Assembly: GCA_037043455.1 (NCBI GenBank)
Contig: JAWPHD010000003.1
Location: forward strand, 620,001-684,000
Length of the DNA: 64,000 bases
Direction: 5' to 3'
Source of the DNA: Cyrtodaria siliqua
Lineage: Eukaryota > Mollusca > Bivalvia > Adapedonta > Hiatellidae
Below, piece after piece: positions 11,645-22,745 of this stretch (its first letter is position 1; every line of letters starts with the position of its first letter). The notes beneath the pieces are model-generated. The model ran no database searches. It was not told where the DNA came from and saw only the letters and a list, made by a program, of their open reading frames with translations. A program made the translations under genes and the position numbers.

Positions 11645-12890
11645 TCACAGCTTCTTTTGAATTATTACAAAATGTACATAATTCCATTCCTGACATTCCA
11701 CATTTGTGAAAAGAAGTCGATGAATAATTTCAAATTGTAAGGATTGAAGATATGAGTCATCTGTTATACTGAATGGTTGCTTATAGAGCATTGTCCAATC
11801 CTCACTAGTTAATACGTATTCCAAATATGTTTGCCATTTCATTTGAGAATTATTTGAAATTTCAACTACAGACTTCAAAAATTGAGGACAGAAAGCTTGA
11901 TTTACCCTTTTAGCAGTTTTGTGTTTACTAACTTTTGTATTGATTGGATTCTCGGTTTTATCATTATATGTTATGCATGCTTTCCAATCATCTGACATTG
12001 CGCTTACTTATCCTGTATAAGTTAACAAAGGAATTATTATAGTTATATCATATTTCCCGGTAAAATGTTCAAACGTTACAAAATACACAATTGCCATCAA
12101 CGATGTCATTAATGAAAAATATAGTTTTTAAAGAAGTCTTTATACTGTTATTATTTTTATATTTGGACTGTGAAACTGTGGTTCAGATAAAATATATTTT
12201 ACTGTATTAATGCGATTTTCCTGTATTAGCGCCCAGGACTGGAATGCATTTTTCCAAAATCTATTCTTTTAATTATCCATTTTTAAAGGCCCTTCTTTAT
12301 GGTAATGTCATGCTTTATATCCACCATGTTTTTCTAAATCGTTTAAAATAAGCGCTTTCCACGGCGCGAATTTGTCAGGGTCTAAAAGTATTTGTATGCG
12401 AGATACTTTAAGTGAGTGACTAAGTGATTTAATATGTGGGAACTTTAATCCACTTTCAACAGTGTTTATCATCAAATTACGTTTCATTTTATCAGGTTTA
12501 CCTGACCATAGAAAATCGAACATCACATCTTCAATGTCGCAATATACATGTTCGGGTGGGTCATGCAAGACATTTATGCATTAAATGAGTATTGGCAGGG
12601 CAAGCGTTTTTAAAATTAGTTGTTTTTTTCCTATAAGGGACAAATTTCGAAAAGATCAACTTTTTTATTTGATCGCATTTACTATGAACATTGTGAACCA
12701 CATAGTTGTCGTTCTGCAAAATTGTATTCTATTCCTAAAACTTTCAAAGAACCACTTTTATTCCATTTTACAGGTTTGCATGTATTTAATATATCTTTAC
12801 ATCCTTTTGTATGCCCGATCCAAACAATTTCAGTTTAGTCCGGAATATAGCGAGATTTTGTCAACGGTTTCTAGAGTAGCGTTCAGTCGT
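11645..12890 (-). pseudogene. L1-like LINE ORF2, segment after RT motif C
   Basis: Minus-strand frames continue the L1-type RT of 13,887-14,345. Near 12,880-12,840 the peptide TLETVDKISLYSGLN matches the segment after the YADD motif, followed by KWNKSGSLKVLGIEY (about 12,790-12,750). Next come DPPEHVYCDIEDVMFDFLW and SGKPDKMKRNLMINTVESGL (12,308-12,568), the conserved L1 block after the palm. A distal part (11,645-11,998) follows after a frameshift. The product would be cytoplasmic RNP reverse transcriptase. It is broken by shifts and stops and cut off at 11,645 next to X2. Confidence 0.75.
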
Positions 12891-13886
12891 ATTAACTTCT
12901 ATACGGCTAACCCCTCCGTACTTCCCCATAGACCCAGGTTTTCATTTCGTTATTTAAAATCGGGAATCCATGAATTTCATAATAAGTTTGTTTTAGTTCC
13001 TTCTGATAAAGCAGCTAATAATATAATTATTTGTTTACGCTTCCATCCATTAGTTTAATATTTTATCTCAGGAACTCTGGAGTACTTATTGGTATACTCC
13101 AGTGCAGTCTACTGAAGATAATGTTGTTTCGACGCATATCACACAGTGCAAGATTTCGAAAAGCAAACCAGACTGCCAACGATGTACTGGTTTCCTAAAT
13201 TACACAAACAACCATATAAAGCCCGTTTTATTTCCAATTCTAGTTCTTGCATCAGTACAAATATCTCCAAACTTTTAACATCTTATCTTAATACTGCCGT
13301 TAAAGATCACGTTAAACAATATTGTGCTAAAGCTTATGACAACTCTGGGATTAATTTAATTTGATCTATTACAAATGCATGCGACGTTCTTGATAGCATT
13401 TGTAATAAACGTCAAGCTTCATCTATCTGTACTATGTTTTAAAGGTTACCACACAACGTTATCAAAGACAAGCTTATTGCTCTCATTCAAAACCTTTTGC
13501 TAGGAAAATACTACATATTTGGCCTATAACTATGTTAACGCCGTTGTAAACCTTCGCCTCTCACCGCTGCGGGTTCGAATCCCACTGTGAGTTCGGCTTG
13601 TAACCGAGACTGCATTTTGTCGTATGTGTCGTTTTCGGCCATTTCCAAAGGTCCACTCTCATACTATTTTGTAAGTGAGAAGTCGATTTTTACGGATGGC
13701 GGGAGGTGTACAGTACTGGTTCCAGGAAAAGTGGGTGAATCACTTACTTTTCTATTAGATACTATTTTCGTCAGATATGGAACTACTATTTATAGACAAA
13801 TTGTTGGTATCCCTATGGGTACGAACTGTGTACCCCATGTCGCAGATTTGTTTTTATATTGCTATGAAAGGGCTCTATCTGCATCT
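12890..13886 (+). pseudogene. Penelope-like (Naiad-type) RT fragment, copy A
   Basis: INFYTANPSVLPHRPRFSFR and KFVLVPSDKAANNIII (the DKA/DKG-type motif of Penelope-like RTs) are followed, after a shift, by RLPTMYWFPKLHKQPYKARF and then SSCISTNISKLLTSYL (13,146-13,364). Later VRYGTTIYRQIVGIPMGTNC (IPMG motif) and VADLFLYCYE appear (to 13,886). A SINE carrying an X fragment interrupts it at 13,535-13,745. N-terminal and C-terminal parts are absent. It sits inside the L1-like LINE, in opposite orientation. Confidence 0.85.
13535..13745 (+). mobile_element. SINE family T with an inserted X fragment (copies T2, X3)
   Basis: A tRNA-like segment with the B box GGGTTCGAATCCCACTG (13,570) leads into GTTCGGCTTGTAA. 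It is interrupted by a minus-strand X fragment (about 13,605-13,672: CCGAGACTGCA, GTATGTGTCG, CGGCCATTTCC). The SINE body GATTTTTACGGATGGCGGGA and GGTGTACAGTACTGGTTCC follows. It splits Naiad copy A between its ACAACGTTATCAAAG and VRYG regions. Confidence 0.75.
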
Positions 13887-14345
13887 TAATTAATAAGATA
13901 TTCTGAATCATCTATTTTAATACCATTTATATCAGGATTATATTTTAAAGCCGCACTTATAATTTCGACACATATTATAAATAGGTATGGTGATAAAGTG
14001 TTTCCCTGTAGTACGCCATGCTGTATTGAAAAATAATCGGTACAGTGACCATTATTTAATACACATGCAGCTCTCAATGTTAGTGTAAAACGTATGAAAC
14101 CACTATAGTATGGAATCCCCAAATAGAAGAAACATAATGATTTTCCTATGCAACCCCATTCAACAGAATCGAAAAGCGTTTCAAATTCTAATAGAACTAA
14201 TATGCCCCCTCTCTCTGGGACGGCTCTGAATAACCTATATTGTGTTGATGAGCCGTTATACAACATTCAATTATATTTAATTCTTCACATTTCTCAATAA
14301 TGTCAAATATAATTAGACATAGTTTTGCACATGATTCTTACCTAT
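13887..14345 (-). pseudogene. L1-like LINE reverse transcriptase fragment
   Basis: The minus strand encodes LCLIIFDIIEKCEELNIIE, then after a shift GILVLLEFETLFDSVEW (motif A), GFIRFTLTLRAACVLNNGHC and IQHGVLQGNTLSPYLF (motif B), ending at INGIKIDDSEYLI just before the expected YADD motif. The motif A aspartate is replaced by glutamate (LEFE instead of the usual LDFE), and motif B has LQGNT instead of RQGCP, so the copy is dead. Downstream L1 sequence resumes at 12,890 beyond the inserted Naiad copy A. Confidence 0.85.
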
Positions 14346-14960
14346 ACCTCTGTAGTTTTTCACCCTCATTTTACATATTCAGAATATAAATTAAATACTC
14401 ATTAACAAATTAAATAAATATTTAAAAGTTAATAAAGTAAAGTCAGCAGTAATGAACTTTGGTATTAAACCAGATTGAGTTAAAAATATAACAATGGAAA
14501 GTATTTTTTTGTAAATAGTTTCCAATAAAAATGTCAGAAAACACGCATTTAATTTAATTTAGTCAAGTTTTCTTGAAACAAAAAATCCAGGTCCACGTAT
14601 TGCTCTTCTCAAAAGAAAGGAACTTGCTTTAAAATTAATTCTCTATTATATAAAACTATATATAAACTAGCTGCGTTATTTGAGTTTTGAGGGCGACAAG
14701 TACCTAATTTAATTTGCATATTTGTTTTGAGTTAAATTAAACTAATCCCTGTCATTATTACAGATGATGAGGTTAAACAGTTCATACATTTTATGTTATA
14801 CAATTATAAAATATGTAACATTTGAATAATAAATCGTCTCATTGACTTAAACACGTGTACAAATAAGCCACCGCAGTAAAATTGCGCTCCGTGGTTAAAT
14901 GATGTTTATATTTAAGAAATAATAAATACGTACGTTTACTTTATCGATGAATAAAATACA
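14346..14960. other. No feature recognised
   Basis: AT-rich. It may include an older 5' part of the L1-like element, but no motif is readable. Confidence 0.3.
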
Positions 14961-14967
14961 GTTAGGA

Positions 14968-15034
14968 GTTCGGATGCGTAGTAATTAAATCACTAGTGCG
15001 TTAGCACGAGTGATCTAATTACTCGCATCCGAAC
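14968..15034. repeat. 67-bp foldback hairpin
   Basis: Arms GTTCGGATGCG..AGTAATTA..ATCACT and AGTGAT..AATTACTCGCATCCGAAC are reverse complements with few mismatches. The apex is GTGCGTTAGCACGAG. Confidence 0.85.
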
Positions 15035-15262
15035 GGAATTAGGCCCGTGACAAATCGAATCCACCTAATTGGTAATATCCGTATCACTCCGGTGAAAGAG
15101 TCAGAAAGAACATCCGGTTATTTCCCTGACATTTTTTAAACTTTGTTTCACTTTTGTGATAAAGCTTTATTGCCCGGAAACTAAATCCTGATTGATATGA
15201 CTAACTATGGCGTATCGTATATTCAAAAACAACGTATTTATAGGCAAGTATGTGATAAATAG

Positions 15263-15424
15263 AGTTTAATTAACATTGCTGAAGTGATACGGGAAATAAT
15301 TCCCGAGTGAGAAAGATTCTTGCGATATAGAAACGAGAGCGTTTTCGCACGAGTTTCTATATCGCAAGAATATTTCTCACGAGTGAATTATTTTCCGTAT
15401 CACGACAATATTGTTAATGAAACT
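15263..15424. repeat. 162-bp foldback hairpin
   Basis: The left arm AGTTTAATTAACA..GTGATACGGGAAATAATTC..GAGTGAGAAA..ATTCTTGCGATATAGAAAC is mirrored by the right arm to GTTAATGAAACT. The apex is GAGAGCGTTTTCGCACGAG. No coding; a palindromic MITE-like unit. Confidence 0.85.
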
Positions 15425-17029
15425 ATATAATATATATTCTGTGATGAATTTCTTTCCAATCGTCTTTTGCCACAAGTATTCCTTCTTCTGTCACTCCTTT
15501 GGCGACAGCGCGGAGTAATATCATGACGTCAAATCGTGACGTAATATCGTGACGTCTATCGTTTAGTTCATAACATTTGGCTACTGTGCTATCTTGCACA
15601 AAATTGAGGTTTGGTACACCCTAGAACATGGGTTAAACCTATTTAACACTGTAACTGTTGTGTGTTTTGAATGGATATTTTTGATTGACTGTGTTCCGTG
15701 AATGCTAATGTTCCGGTTTGACTTTTATACTTACACTTATTTATAGGATAAAGAAAAATAAACACTTATAGCCTTGTTTTGGCACTTTGTTAATTTACAT
15801 TAAATTTTTACATTCAAGTTTTATATTATGTCCATTACTGAGACACCTAAAGCCAAACAGATTTCAAACTTCATACACTATTACATCTATATGACATCAA
15901 TATATTCTTGCAAAAAAGCAGCTCAATGTCAGTGACCTTGATCCATTTTTTTATTTTTATTAATTTACATTTAATTTGCTGGGATTTTATAAATTGTCAA
16001 GTATGTTAGTATTAACATTTCACTGTTTACTTGGTAAAGCACTCTCTCACTGAACTAGAAAATATTTTGTCTTCTATAACTTCTGGCCTCCCATGGAACA
16101 CAAAATGTGATGGCTCGCAAAATGTTGAATAAACGTACTTCAACGGTTGCGTGTAAGCTGTACGGTGTGACTGGGGGATGGTTACCCAACCCTCGCACAC
16201 CTATGATGGGGAAATAAACGGGTTTCCTAACAGAAACTCAAAAAAAATATAAAAATTTGCCTAATGGCCAAGAAAACAGTTCTAAATGCATATTTACTAA
16301 TAGTTCTTCAGGCTGGGCTTCCTCAAGCCTTTCAACATCTCCGAGATTAAAACTTTTTTCGCGTCATATTTTGATTAAGACTAAATCGTTAATATTTATC
16401 ATTAATCCACACTTTGATTAATGTCCGTCCTCATCTTTGTATCGTTTTCTAACGATCTCCTGCGTACACTACGGTAATCTTGACACGGTATCGAGCATTC
16501 TAGATGCCATTTCTAACCGTTGCAGGTGCCTTTGGATGCACGTGCCGATGCACGATGTGACAGGTTCGTGGCCGATTATTAAAACAAACATCTATAATTA
16601 ATTGCTAAATATACATCTAGATTTAATATTGATTTTCGGTCCGCCTATGTTGTTTTTTTGCCCTTCATGTGGCTTTTTGGCCATATCACGCCTTTGTCTT
16701 ATATGATCGCATAGACAATGCCTGTATTACGCGAAAAACAGGCCGTTTTTGTTACTATATATACATAGCACATATAATATTATATATGTGCATTTTTATA
16801 GGGAGGAAATATTCTCCTACCCCAAAAGACACACTATTCATGTAGACAGTTTCATCAAATATGAACCAAACACATTCAGTGACAACACGAAGTATCGTAT
16901 AAAAAATTAAAATATTATCCTGTGGTTTGTTTGTATATATTTCTTATTTTAGTGCAGACTATTGCATGTCTGAAACTAAAGTACGATTTTAATAACCAAT
17001 AGGGAATTGTCACTCTACACAGCTATCTC
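15425..17029. other. No feature recognised
   Basis: AT-rich, no usable frame. Three TGACGT-type sites cluster near 15,520-15,560, of unknown meaning. Confidence 0.35.
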
Positions 17030-17262
17030 GCAAACAACAGTCACATTTTACAACATGTGTACACCGTTTCTAAACCTACTGACGACGGGTTACCAATTCA
17101 TAATTCATTTTACGCATATGCAATCGCGGGTATTTTGAAAACCCATGAAAAGCGGTACTTTTAATCGGGACAGATACATTATTATATGATCGAACAGCTT
17201 GATGGAGTTTCGATAAACAATTTTATAATGCAATATTGCCGTTATTTGTCGGGTAAACTTCT
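17030..17262 (+). repeat. Dispersed repeat R, copy 1
   Basis: Blocks CGTTTCTAAACCTACTGACG, TCGCGGGTATTTTGAAAACCC and GAGTTTCGATAAACAATTTT recur in the same order, inverted, at 61,365-61,690. Confidence 0.65.
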
Positions 17263-17520
17263 TTTATTGTAAGAACAACACTTGAATATAATGCCTATTA
17301 TGTTGAATATTAATAGAAAACATTAACAAATGACGAAAACGTTAACTTATATTGTAGCATGGTCGGTGACATTTCCTTTGATAAATGCAGAGTATTAAAT
17401 CGTTTAATTTAGGGTAACAAAAGGGGCGTGGCTATACCGTACTGCAACTAAAAGATATTGGTATTTAGAGTACGGCCAATATGACGTCACAATGTTACTA
17501 AGTACAACATACCACACAAA

Positions 17521-17624
17521 AGATAGAGTCTGTCTCAGCTCGTTGGTTATTTAATCTCCTCGATGGGCTACGCCCATCTCGGTGTTTAATAAAGCCGACT
17601 CGCTGAGACCAGACTCTGTCTATT
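17521..17624. repeat. ~100-bp foldback hairpin
   Basis: Arm AGATAGAGTCTGTCTCAGC pairs with GCTGAGACCAGACTCTGTCT. The inner arms TTATTTAAT..CTC pair less perfectly. The apex is GATGGGCTACGCCCATC, a perfect hairpin. Confidence 0.85.
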
Positions 17625-17971
17625 AGAAATATAAATAAATGTTTTAGTTAATTATAAATTGTCGAAAAGCATCACATTTAAAGGTTAGCAATAATTAATA
17701 TGTTACTCTTAAAAAGCTATTTATTTTGTAATTCAAAATACATTTCAGAACTTGATCTTTTTATTATAAGAAAGGGAATTTCACTTTAAGAATGTATTTT
17801 AGTTCCTGATGATAAAGTAGTAATAATGTAATTATTATTTTACTAATTACTAATTACTAATGCTCCAGGTCAATTCACAGAGGATGATGTTGTTTCCACG
17901 CATTTATTTCAGTATCCCGCTTTCAAGGCTGTATTATGCAACCTGATATTCAAATAAGGCTCTAAAAAATT

Positions 17972-18277
17972 AGTTATGTCCCCCCGAGAGGGGGCAAAGG
18001 TTTTTTGGTATCGTTGGAAAGCTTAGAATGTCTACACTATTTTGCAACTTGTTAGACTTTGTTAGACGTGTCCGTTTCCATGGAAACGATGATCAAAGAT
18101 GGCCGCCATTGTTTTTTCTGATATATGACTGTAGCGCATATAAACGGTCATATTGGGTTGAAAATGCATAAAATGTTGAATGTTTCTTTGCGAACATGTT
18201 GATATAATACACGCAAATGTATTTCATGCAGTTTAAAAAAATAGTTAGTTAATTAACACAAAAGGGGAGGTAATTTG
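17972..18277 (+). repeat. Left terminal inverted repeat of the Academ-like element
   Basis: Starts AGTTATGTCCCCCCGAGAGG and ends GGGAGGTAATTTG. It includes TTTGGTATCGTTGGAAAGCT, GTTAGACGTGTCCGTTTC, AAAGATGGCCGCC and TGACTGTAGCGCATA. By eye about 85% identical to the reverse complement of 21,962-22,272. Confidence 0.9.
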
Positions 18278-19249
18278 TGAGATATTTTGGTATATTTTAG
18301 CGAACAGTACACTTTAAATTAACTGTTATCATTATCGTTGGTATTTATAAAAGAAAAAAACTTTGAAATAATGATATAACCCTATATAGAACACAATTAT
18401 GAAAGAAAATTATTAAAGAAATATTATATTCATGTAAAAAAATCCAAAAAGGGAGGTAACATGATTTCTTTTTTTTTTTTTCGTAAAAAATATTTCAAAA
18501 TGGAATTTATTCACGTCATGTTTTCTCATTTATAATGAGTCCATGCATGATTTCAACCTTATAACTCTCATGAGAACACTCTTATATATTAGTGTAGTTA
18601 TAATTAACTATAAAAGTTACTTCCCTTTGTTTAGAATGGCCATTTGTATTGTTGTCAACTGAATGTAATGGCACATGTTATACTTGTGCATTTCGAGTTA
18701 AATTACAAATATTTACAGGTAAATTGGTAACCATAGTTATTATTGAACTTTAGCTGTTGTGTTTCTTTACCTTTACTATCATCTAAATTAGAGAGATGAA
18801 CACTTAAAAGCTATAAACAGATATTACTATTTGTTGGTACTGGTGTAATGTTGTTTGTTTATACATTTAGATACATTTTTAAAAAAATTCTCAAATAAAT
18901 TGAACTCTGGATCTTCCTAGCTTCGGCAGAATGTTAAAAAATATCCAAAACCTCTCAAATAAATTGAATTCATGCTTTTATTAGCTTCAGTAGATGCGAT
19001 CTATCTATCTAGATATATCTTTCTCACTATTGTAATTTCTTCCTACTCTGGAAATGAAGTTGTGTCTAAATCAGGGTGAGTGTCCCCTCTGAACCTGGAG
19101 ATAAATATAAACCTAATATACTTTTCATATAAATTTCAGATGACCAGATAGTATAACTTCAACCAGTTCATAGCCCAATAATATGCAATTCCTCTGCTTA
19201 CTAACATTTGTAGACGTACTAACCGCATAGCATATTATTATAATAAGAA

Positions 19250-21413
19250 ATGGAGCCAGAGAATAACATTACTAGCTCAATTGTTTCGAAAGTCAAGATT
19301 AACTGGAACTTGTGTCTATGTCATACAAGTGGTGTTAACAGAGACTTTACTCCATTTACAACGAAAAGTTGGAGTACACTAAGAAATGCAGCTGAAATCC
19401 GCAATGATGGATTGATTGAAAAGATTGGAGATCTGTGGGAAAATGGCCCGCATGGCGTTTAACATCGTACATGCTACCAACACTATACCTTAAAGAAATA
19501 TCTTGAAACAATTAAGCGTAAGGCTGATATAGATCTGCCTTCGACGAGTCTGATCTAACAGATGCATCGTGTTCTAAAAAACCTTGTGTACTCCGATCTT
19601 CTATTACGCCTACTGTGTCTGATGTTTGTATAATTTGCCAATCTGAGACAAAATCTGATAAAAATGATCGACGCAAATCAGAACCATTATCAGACTGTCA
19701 AACATTTGAAGCTGGTTCAACCTTATTAAATGCTGCCAAAATTAGAAAGGATGATCGATTGGTTCTTGCGCTGACCGGCGTTGATGTCATTGCAGCTGAG
19801 GTGAAGTATCATCGAAGTTGTCAAAAGAACTATACTAGACTTAAAAGTCTGTCTGTGATTAAATCAAAACATGAATCTTTTGAACATGAAACGGATAGTA
19901 ATCCGTACAATTCAGCCTTCCAAGTATTAGATGATGAAATTACAAACAGAGTTATAACGGGTACTGAAGTTCTTTCAATGTCGTATTTATCTGAAAGGTA
20001 TAATAAGCTTTTAAGTGAAAAGGGAGTTATTGCTGCTGATTACCGGAGGGATAAACTGAAAGTTAAAATGATCAAACAGTTTCAAGATAACATTGCCTTC
20101 TGGTTTCCGAAATATAGACGGAGTCGTGAAGTTGTTTATTCAAATATAGTGCCAAAGGGACACATGCTAGAACAAACATTTGCATCGTCATCAAGTGACG
20201 CATTAGAAGCTCTTGTTCTTGACAGGGTGTTGCCATACACCAATAGAAATGCAAGGGTTAATATCGTATCTGACCAAAACCCTGAAATATCAGTTAAATA
20301 TGTGGATAGAGATCGATGAGCTAGTGAAGGTAAGCTCGAAATACAAATCACGTCTGGTGCTCAGAAAATCCCAAAACAGTGAAAGAAGTTTCTATCTAGT
20401 GGCAATAACAAGATTTCCCTTGTAGATTTCTTCTTCCAGGAGTGGAATAAGCCACAGTATGTAGGAAAGCTGGCTGGTCGCTCCTGTTTTCACGCACATG
20501 GTCCGAACTGTCATGTTTACAGGGTTGTAAATGATGAAAGTGAAATTGTTTGTGAAGAAATTCCAGAACTACACTCTACCCAGGAGGAGGCAGATACTCT
20601 TATGCTGCTGCATACGAGGCTGGGCATGACAGCATTGTTATAAAGACACCCGACACAGATGTGATATTGCTAGCCTGCCACTTACAGCATAAGATACCAG
20701 GTGAATTATTTATTCACACTGGTACAAAGACTCGGACACGATTCATCAACATTGATGAAGTTGCCACAAAACTTGGACCAATTGTGTGTGAGGCTTTACC
20801 AGGCCTACATGCATTTAGTGGATGCGATACCAATAGTGCATTTGCTGGTAAGGGTAAAAAGAAGGTATTTGATCTTGTGACGAATGATCATGAACTATAA
20901 TGTAAGTCAATGCAATGTCTAGGTAACGACTTGCCTGTTACAGAGGATGTTTAGTCTGAAACTGAGAAGTGTGCATGTGCCCTTTACAACATGTCTAGTT
21001 ACACCAGCATAGATGAGGCCAGATACCAAGTGTTTTGTAGCAAAAACCCTCAGAGTAGCTATTTGCCCCCATGCCAAGATGCCTTACAGAAACATTCAGC
21101 AAGAGCAAACTATCAGGCTTTCATTTGGAAAAATGCCTTAAGTTCAACCCCTGACGTAACGAGTCCACATGGCCATGGATGGACAATATCTGGTAAAGAA
21201 ATATCCATAGACTAGATGAAACTTCCACCAGCACCAAGAGCCATTCTTGAGTTAATTAAGTGCAATTGCTCAGGAGACTGTTCTGGAAACCGGTGTTCAT
21301 GCTTCAAAAACCGAATGCCCTGTACCGAATCATGTGGATGCCTACATACTTATGAAAATTCTACAATTGTTGATTCTAACAGTGATTCAGAATCTGAGTC
21401 TGATGACAATTAA
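19250..21413 (+). pseudogene. Academ-like transposase relic: tandem Cys/His modules, XPG/FEN1-like nuclease, CXC (Cys8) domain
   Basis: The original would be one ORF of roughly 720 aa, now in three frames. The N-terminus has two related modules: LCLCHTSG..HRTCYQHYT (19,250-19,530, interrupted by TAA) and VCIICQSE..YHRSCQKNYT (19,615-19,840). After two TGA stops (20,317 and 20,380) comes the nuclease-like part: TQEEADTLMLLH (20,578-20,613), a shift, PDTDVILLACH (DTDV at 20,652), IPGELFIHTGTKTRTRFI and LHAFSGCDTNSAFAGKGKKK (20,805-20,864). This acidic-residue and helix-turn pattern resembles XPG/FEN1 nucleases. The C-terminus is a CXC finger with eight Cys (21,261-21,342) after LPPAPRAILELI, then an acidic tail. 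Further stops at 20,898, 20,952 and 21,213. It would act on DNA in the nucleus. Host tesmin-like genes were considered but do not fit the TIR context. Confidence 0.8.
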
Positions 21414-21961
21414 CTGAAAAATGATTAACAACACATATTTATGGCTTATGCATAAGTCTTGATTTGCAGTATGTTATTGCTTTCAGATAGGAGTTAAATA
21501 ACAAATTTAGATCTGTTAAAGTGTACAGAAAATATAATAAATGTAGAATAGCTCCTCAAATCCCAATTATTTGTTCAATTTCAAATGCTTTGCAAATAAC
21601 TGTTTGGTTGAAGCTTGTGAAGTTTTGCTCACAGTTATGGAATCGAAACAAATGCAATGCCTCGTTTTATTAAGTTATACACACTATCAGTGTACTATAA
21701 CAATTGGAACATTAATTTTAAGAAAAGAAAATCTATGTTTTTTTGGATTTTTTAAAATTGTATTCAAAAAAGATTTTTTGATTACTTCCCTTTTATACAT
21801 ATTTTGTCTGAATATGTTCTTTTATTTCATTACGTCTTTCTTGTTTTGTTTATATGAGTATATTTCATTATATTCAAGTTAATTGATTAATAAAATATGA
21901 CAGTTAATGACAGAAAATAATTATTAATGTTATTACACACTAAAATATACAAAATAGTTTT

Positions 21962-22272
21962 CAAATTACCTCCCATTTTTGTGTTAGTAGTGCAATGATT
22001 TAAAAAACTGCATGAAATAGATTCAAGTGTATTATATCAACATGTTCCCGAAGAAACATTTAAAATTTTATGCATTTTCAACCCGATATGACCGCTTATA
22101 ATTATGCGCTACAGTCATACAAAAGAAAAAACCAACGGCGGCCATCTTTGATTATTGTTACCATAGAAACGGACACGTCTAACAAAGTCTAACAAGTTGC
22201 AAAATATTGTAGATTATCTAAGCTTTCCAACGATACCAAAAAACCTTTGCCCCCTCTCGGGGGGACATAACT
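21962..22272 (-). repeat. Right terminal inverted repeat of the Academ-like element
   Basis: Begins CAAATTACCTCCCATTTTTG and ends CCTCTCGGGGGGACATAACT. The reverse complement pairs with 17,972-18,277. Confidence 0.9.
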
Positions 22273-22549
22273 CCTTTTTTTCAGGACCCAGGTTGTGTAC
22301 TACTGGGTTAGATAAAATGTAAAACAAGCTTCCATGTAATGGATTTATTTTATTGCACAAACTACCTTATACATCCCGTGTTATTTCTAACATCAGCACC
22401 ACTATAAACAACTCCAAACGTTTAAATTATTGTTTTAATTCCGTTAAAGATCATGTCAAACACTGTTGTGCTAAAGCTTATTACAACTCTTGGATTTAAT
22501 GTTTATTTTGGCCAAGAGGCGTTCTTGATAAATGTGCAATAAGCATCAA

Positions 22550-22745
22550 AAAAGGAGTATGATAATGGACCTTTTGAAACGGCCGAGCACGACACATACG
22601 AAATATTGCAGTCTCGGTTTGATTGAGACTGTTCGTGAGCGGTAGTGAAATATGCTAGCTACCGCTCACGCCCTCTAGCCCCGGGTTGAGCACAACGCAA
22701 TATTCATAAAATCAATAGTACACAATTTTATACGTATATATAAAA
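22550..22745 (+). repeat. Double-hairpin repeat family X (copy X4, best-preserved hairpins)
   Basis: Hairpin 1 is CAGTCTC-GGTTTGATT-GAGACTG. Hairpin 2 is GAGCGGTAG-TGAAATATGCTAG-CTACCGCTC, fully paired. Then GCCCTCTAGCCCCGGGTTGA and CATAAAATCAATAGTACA. It is inserted in Naiad copy B. Confidence 0.85.

Larger units (their letters stand above)
17939..22295 (+). mobile_element. Academ-like DNA transposon (XPG-type nuclease + Cys8 finger), decayed
   Basis: Two ~310-bp imperfect inverted repeats (17,972-18,277 and 21,962-22,272) enclose one decayed gene (19,250-21,413). Outside them a short CAACCTG/CAGGTTG pair suggests ends at 17,939 and 22,295. I could not identify a clear target-site duplication: tgtattat and tgtactac match at only 6 of 8 positions. 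The left and right flanks are parts of a single Naiad copy (B), which shows that this block is an insertion. From memory, Academ elements encode an XPG-like nuclease and an eight-cysteine finger; the gene content here fits that, without the helicase seen in some Academ lineages. Assignment moderately confident; family novelty untested. Confidence 0.75.

Noticed and set aside
12890..13080. Copy A as evidence for Cys at the 38,801 TGA site
   Set aside because: A TGT is nearby, but an ungapped alignment pairs the TGA with TTA, so the comparison is ambiguous.
20991..21413. Host tesmin/TSO1-like CXC gene
   Set aside because: A single CXC domain following a nuclease-like region, multiple stops, and flanking TIRs point to a transposon gene.
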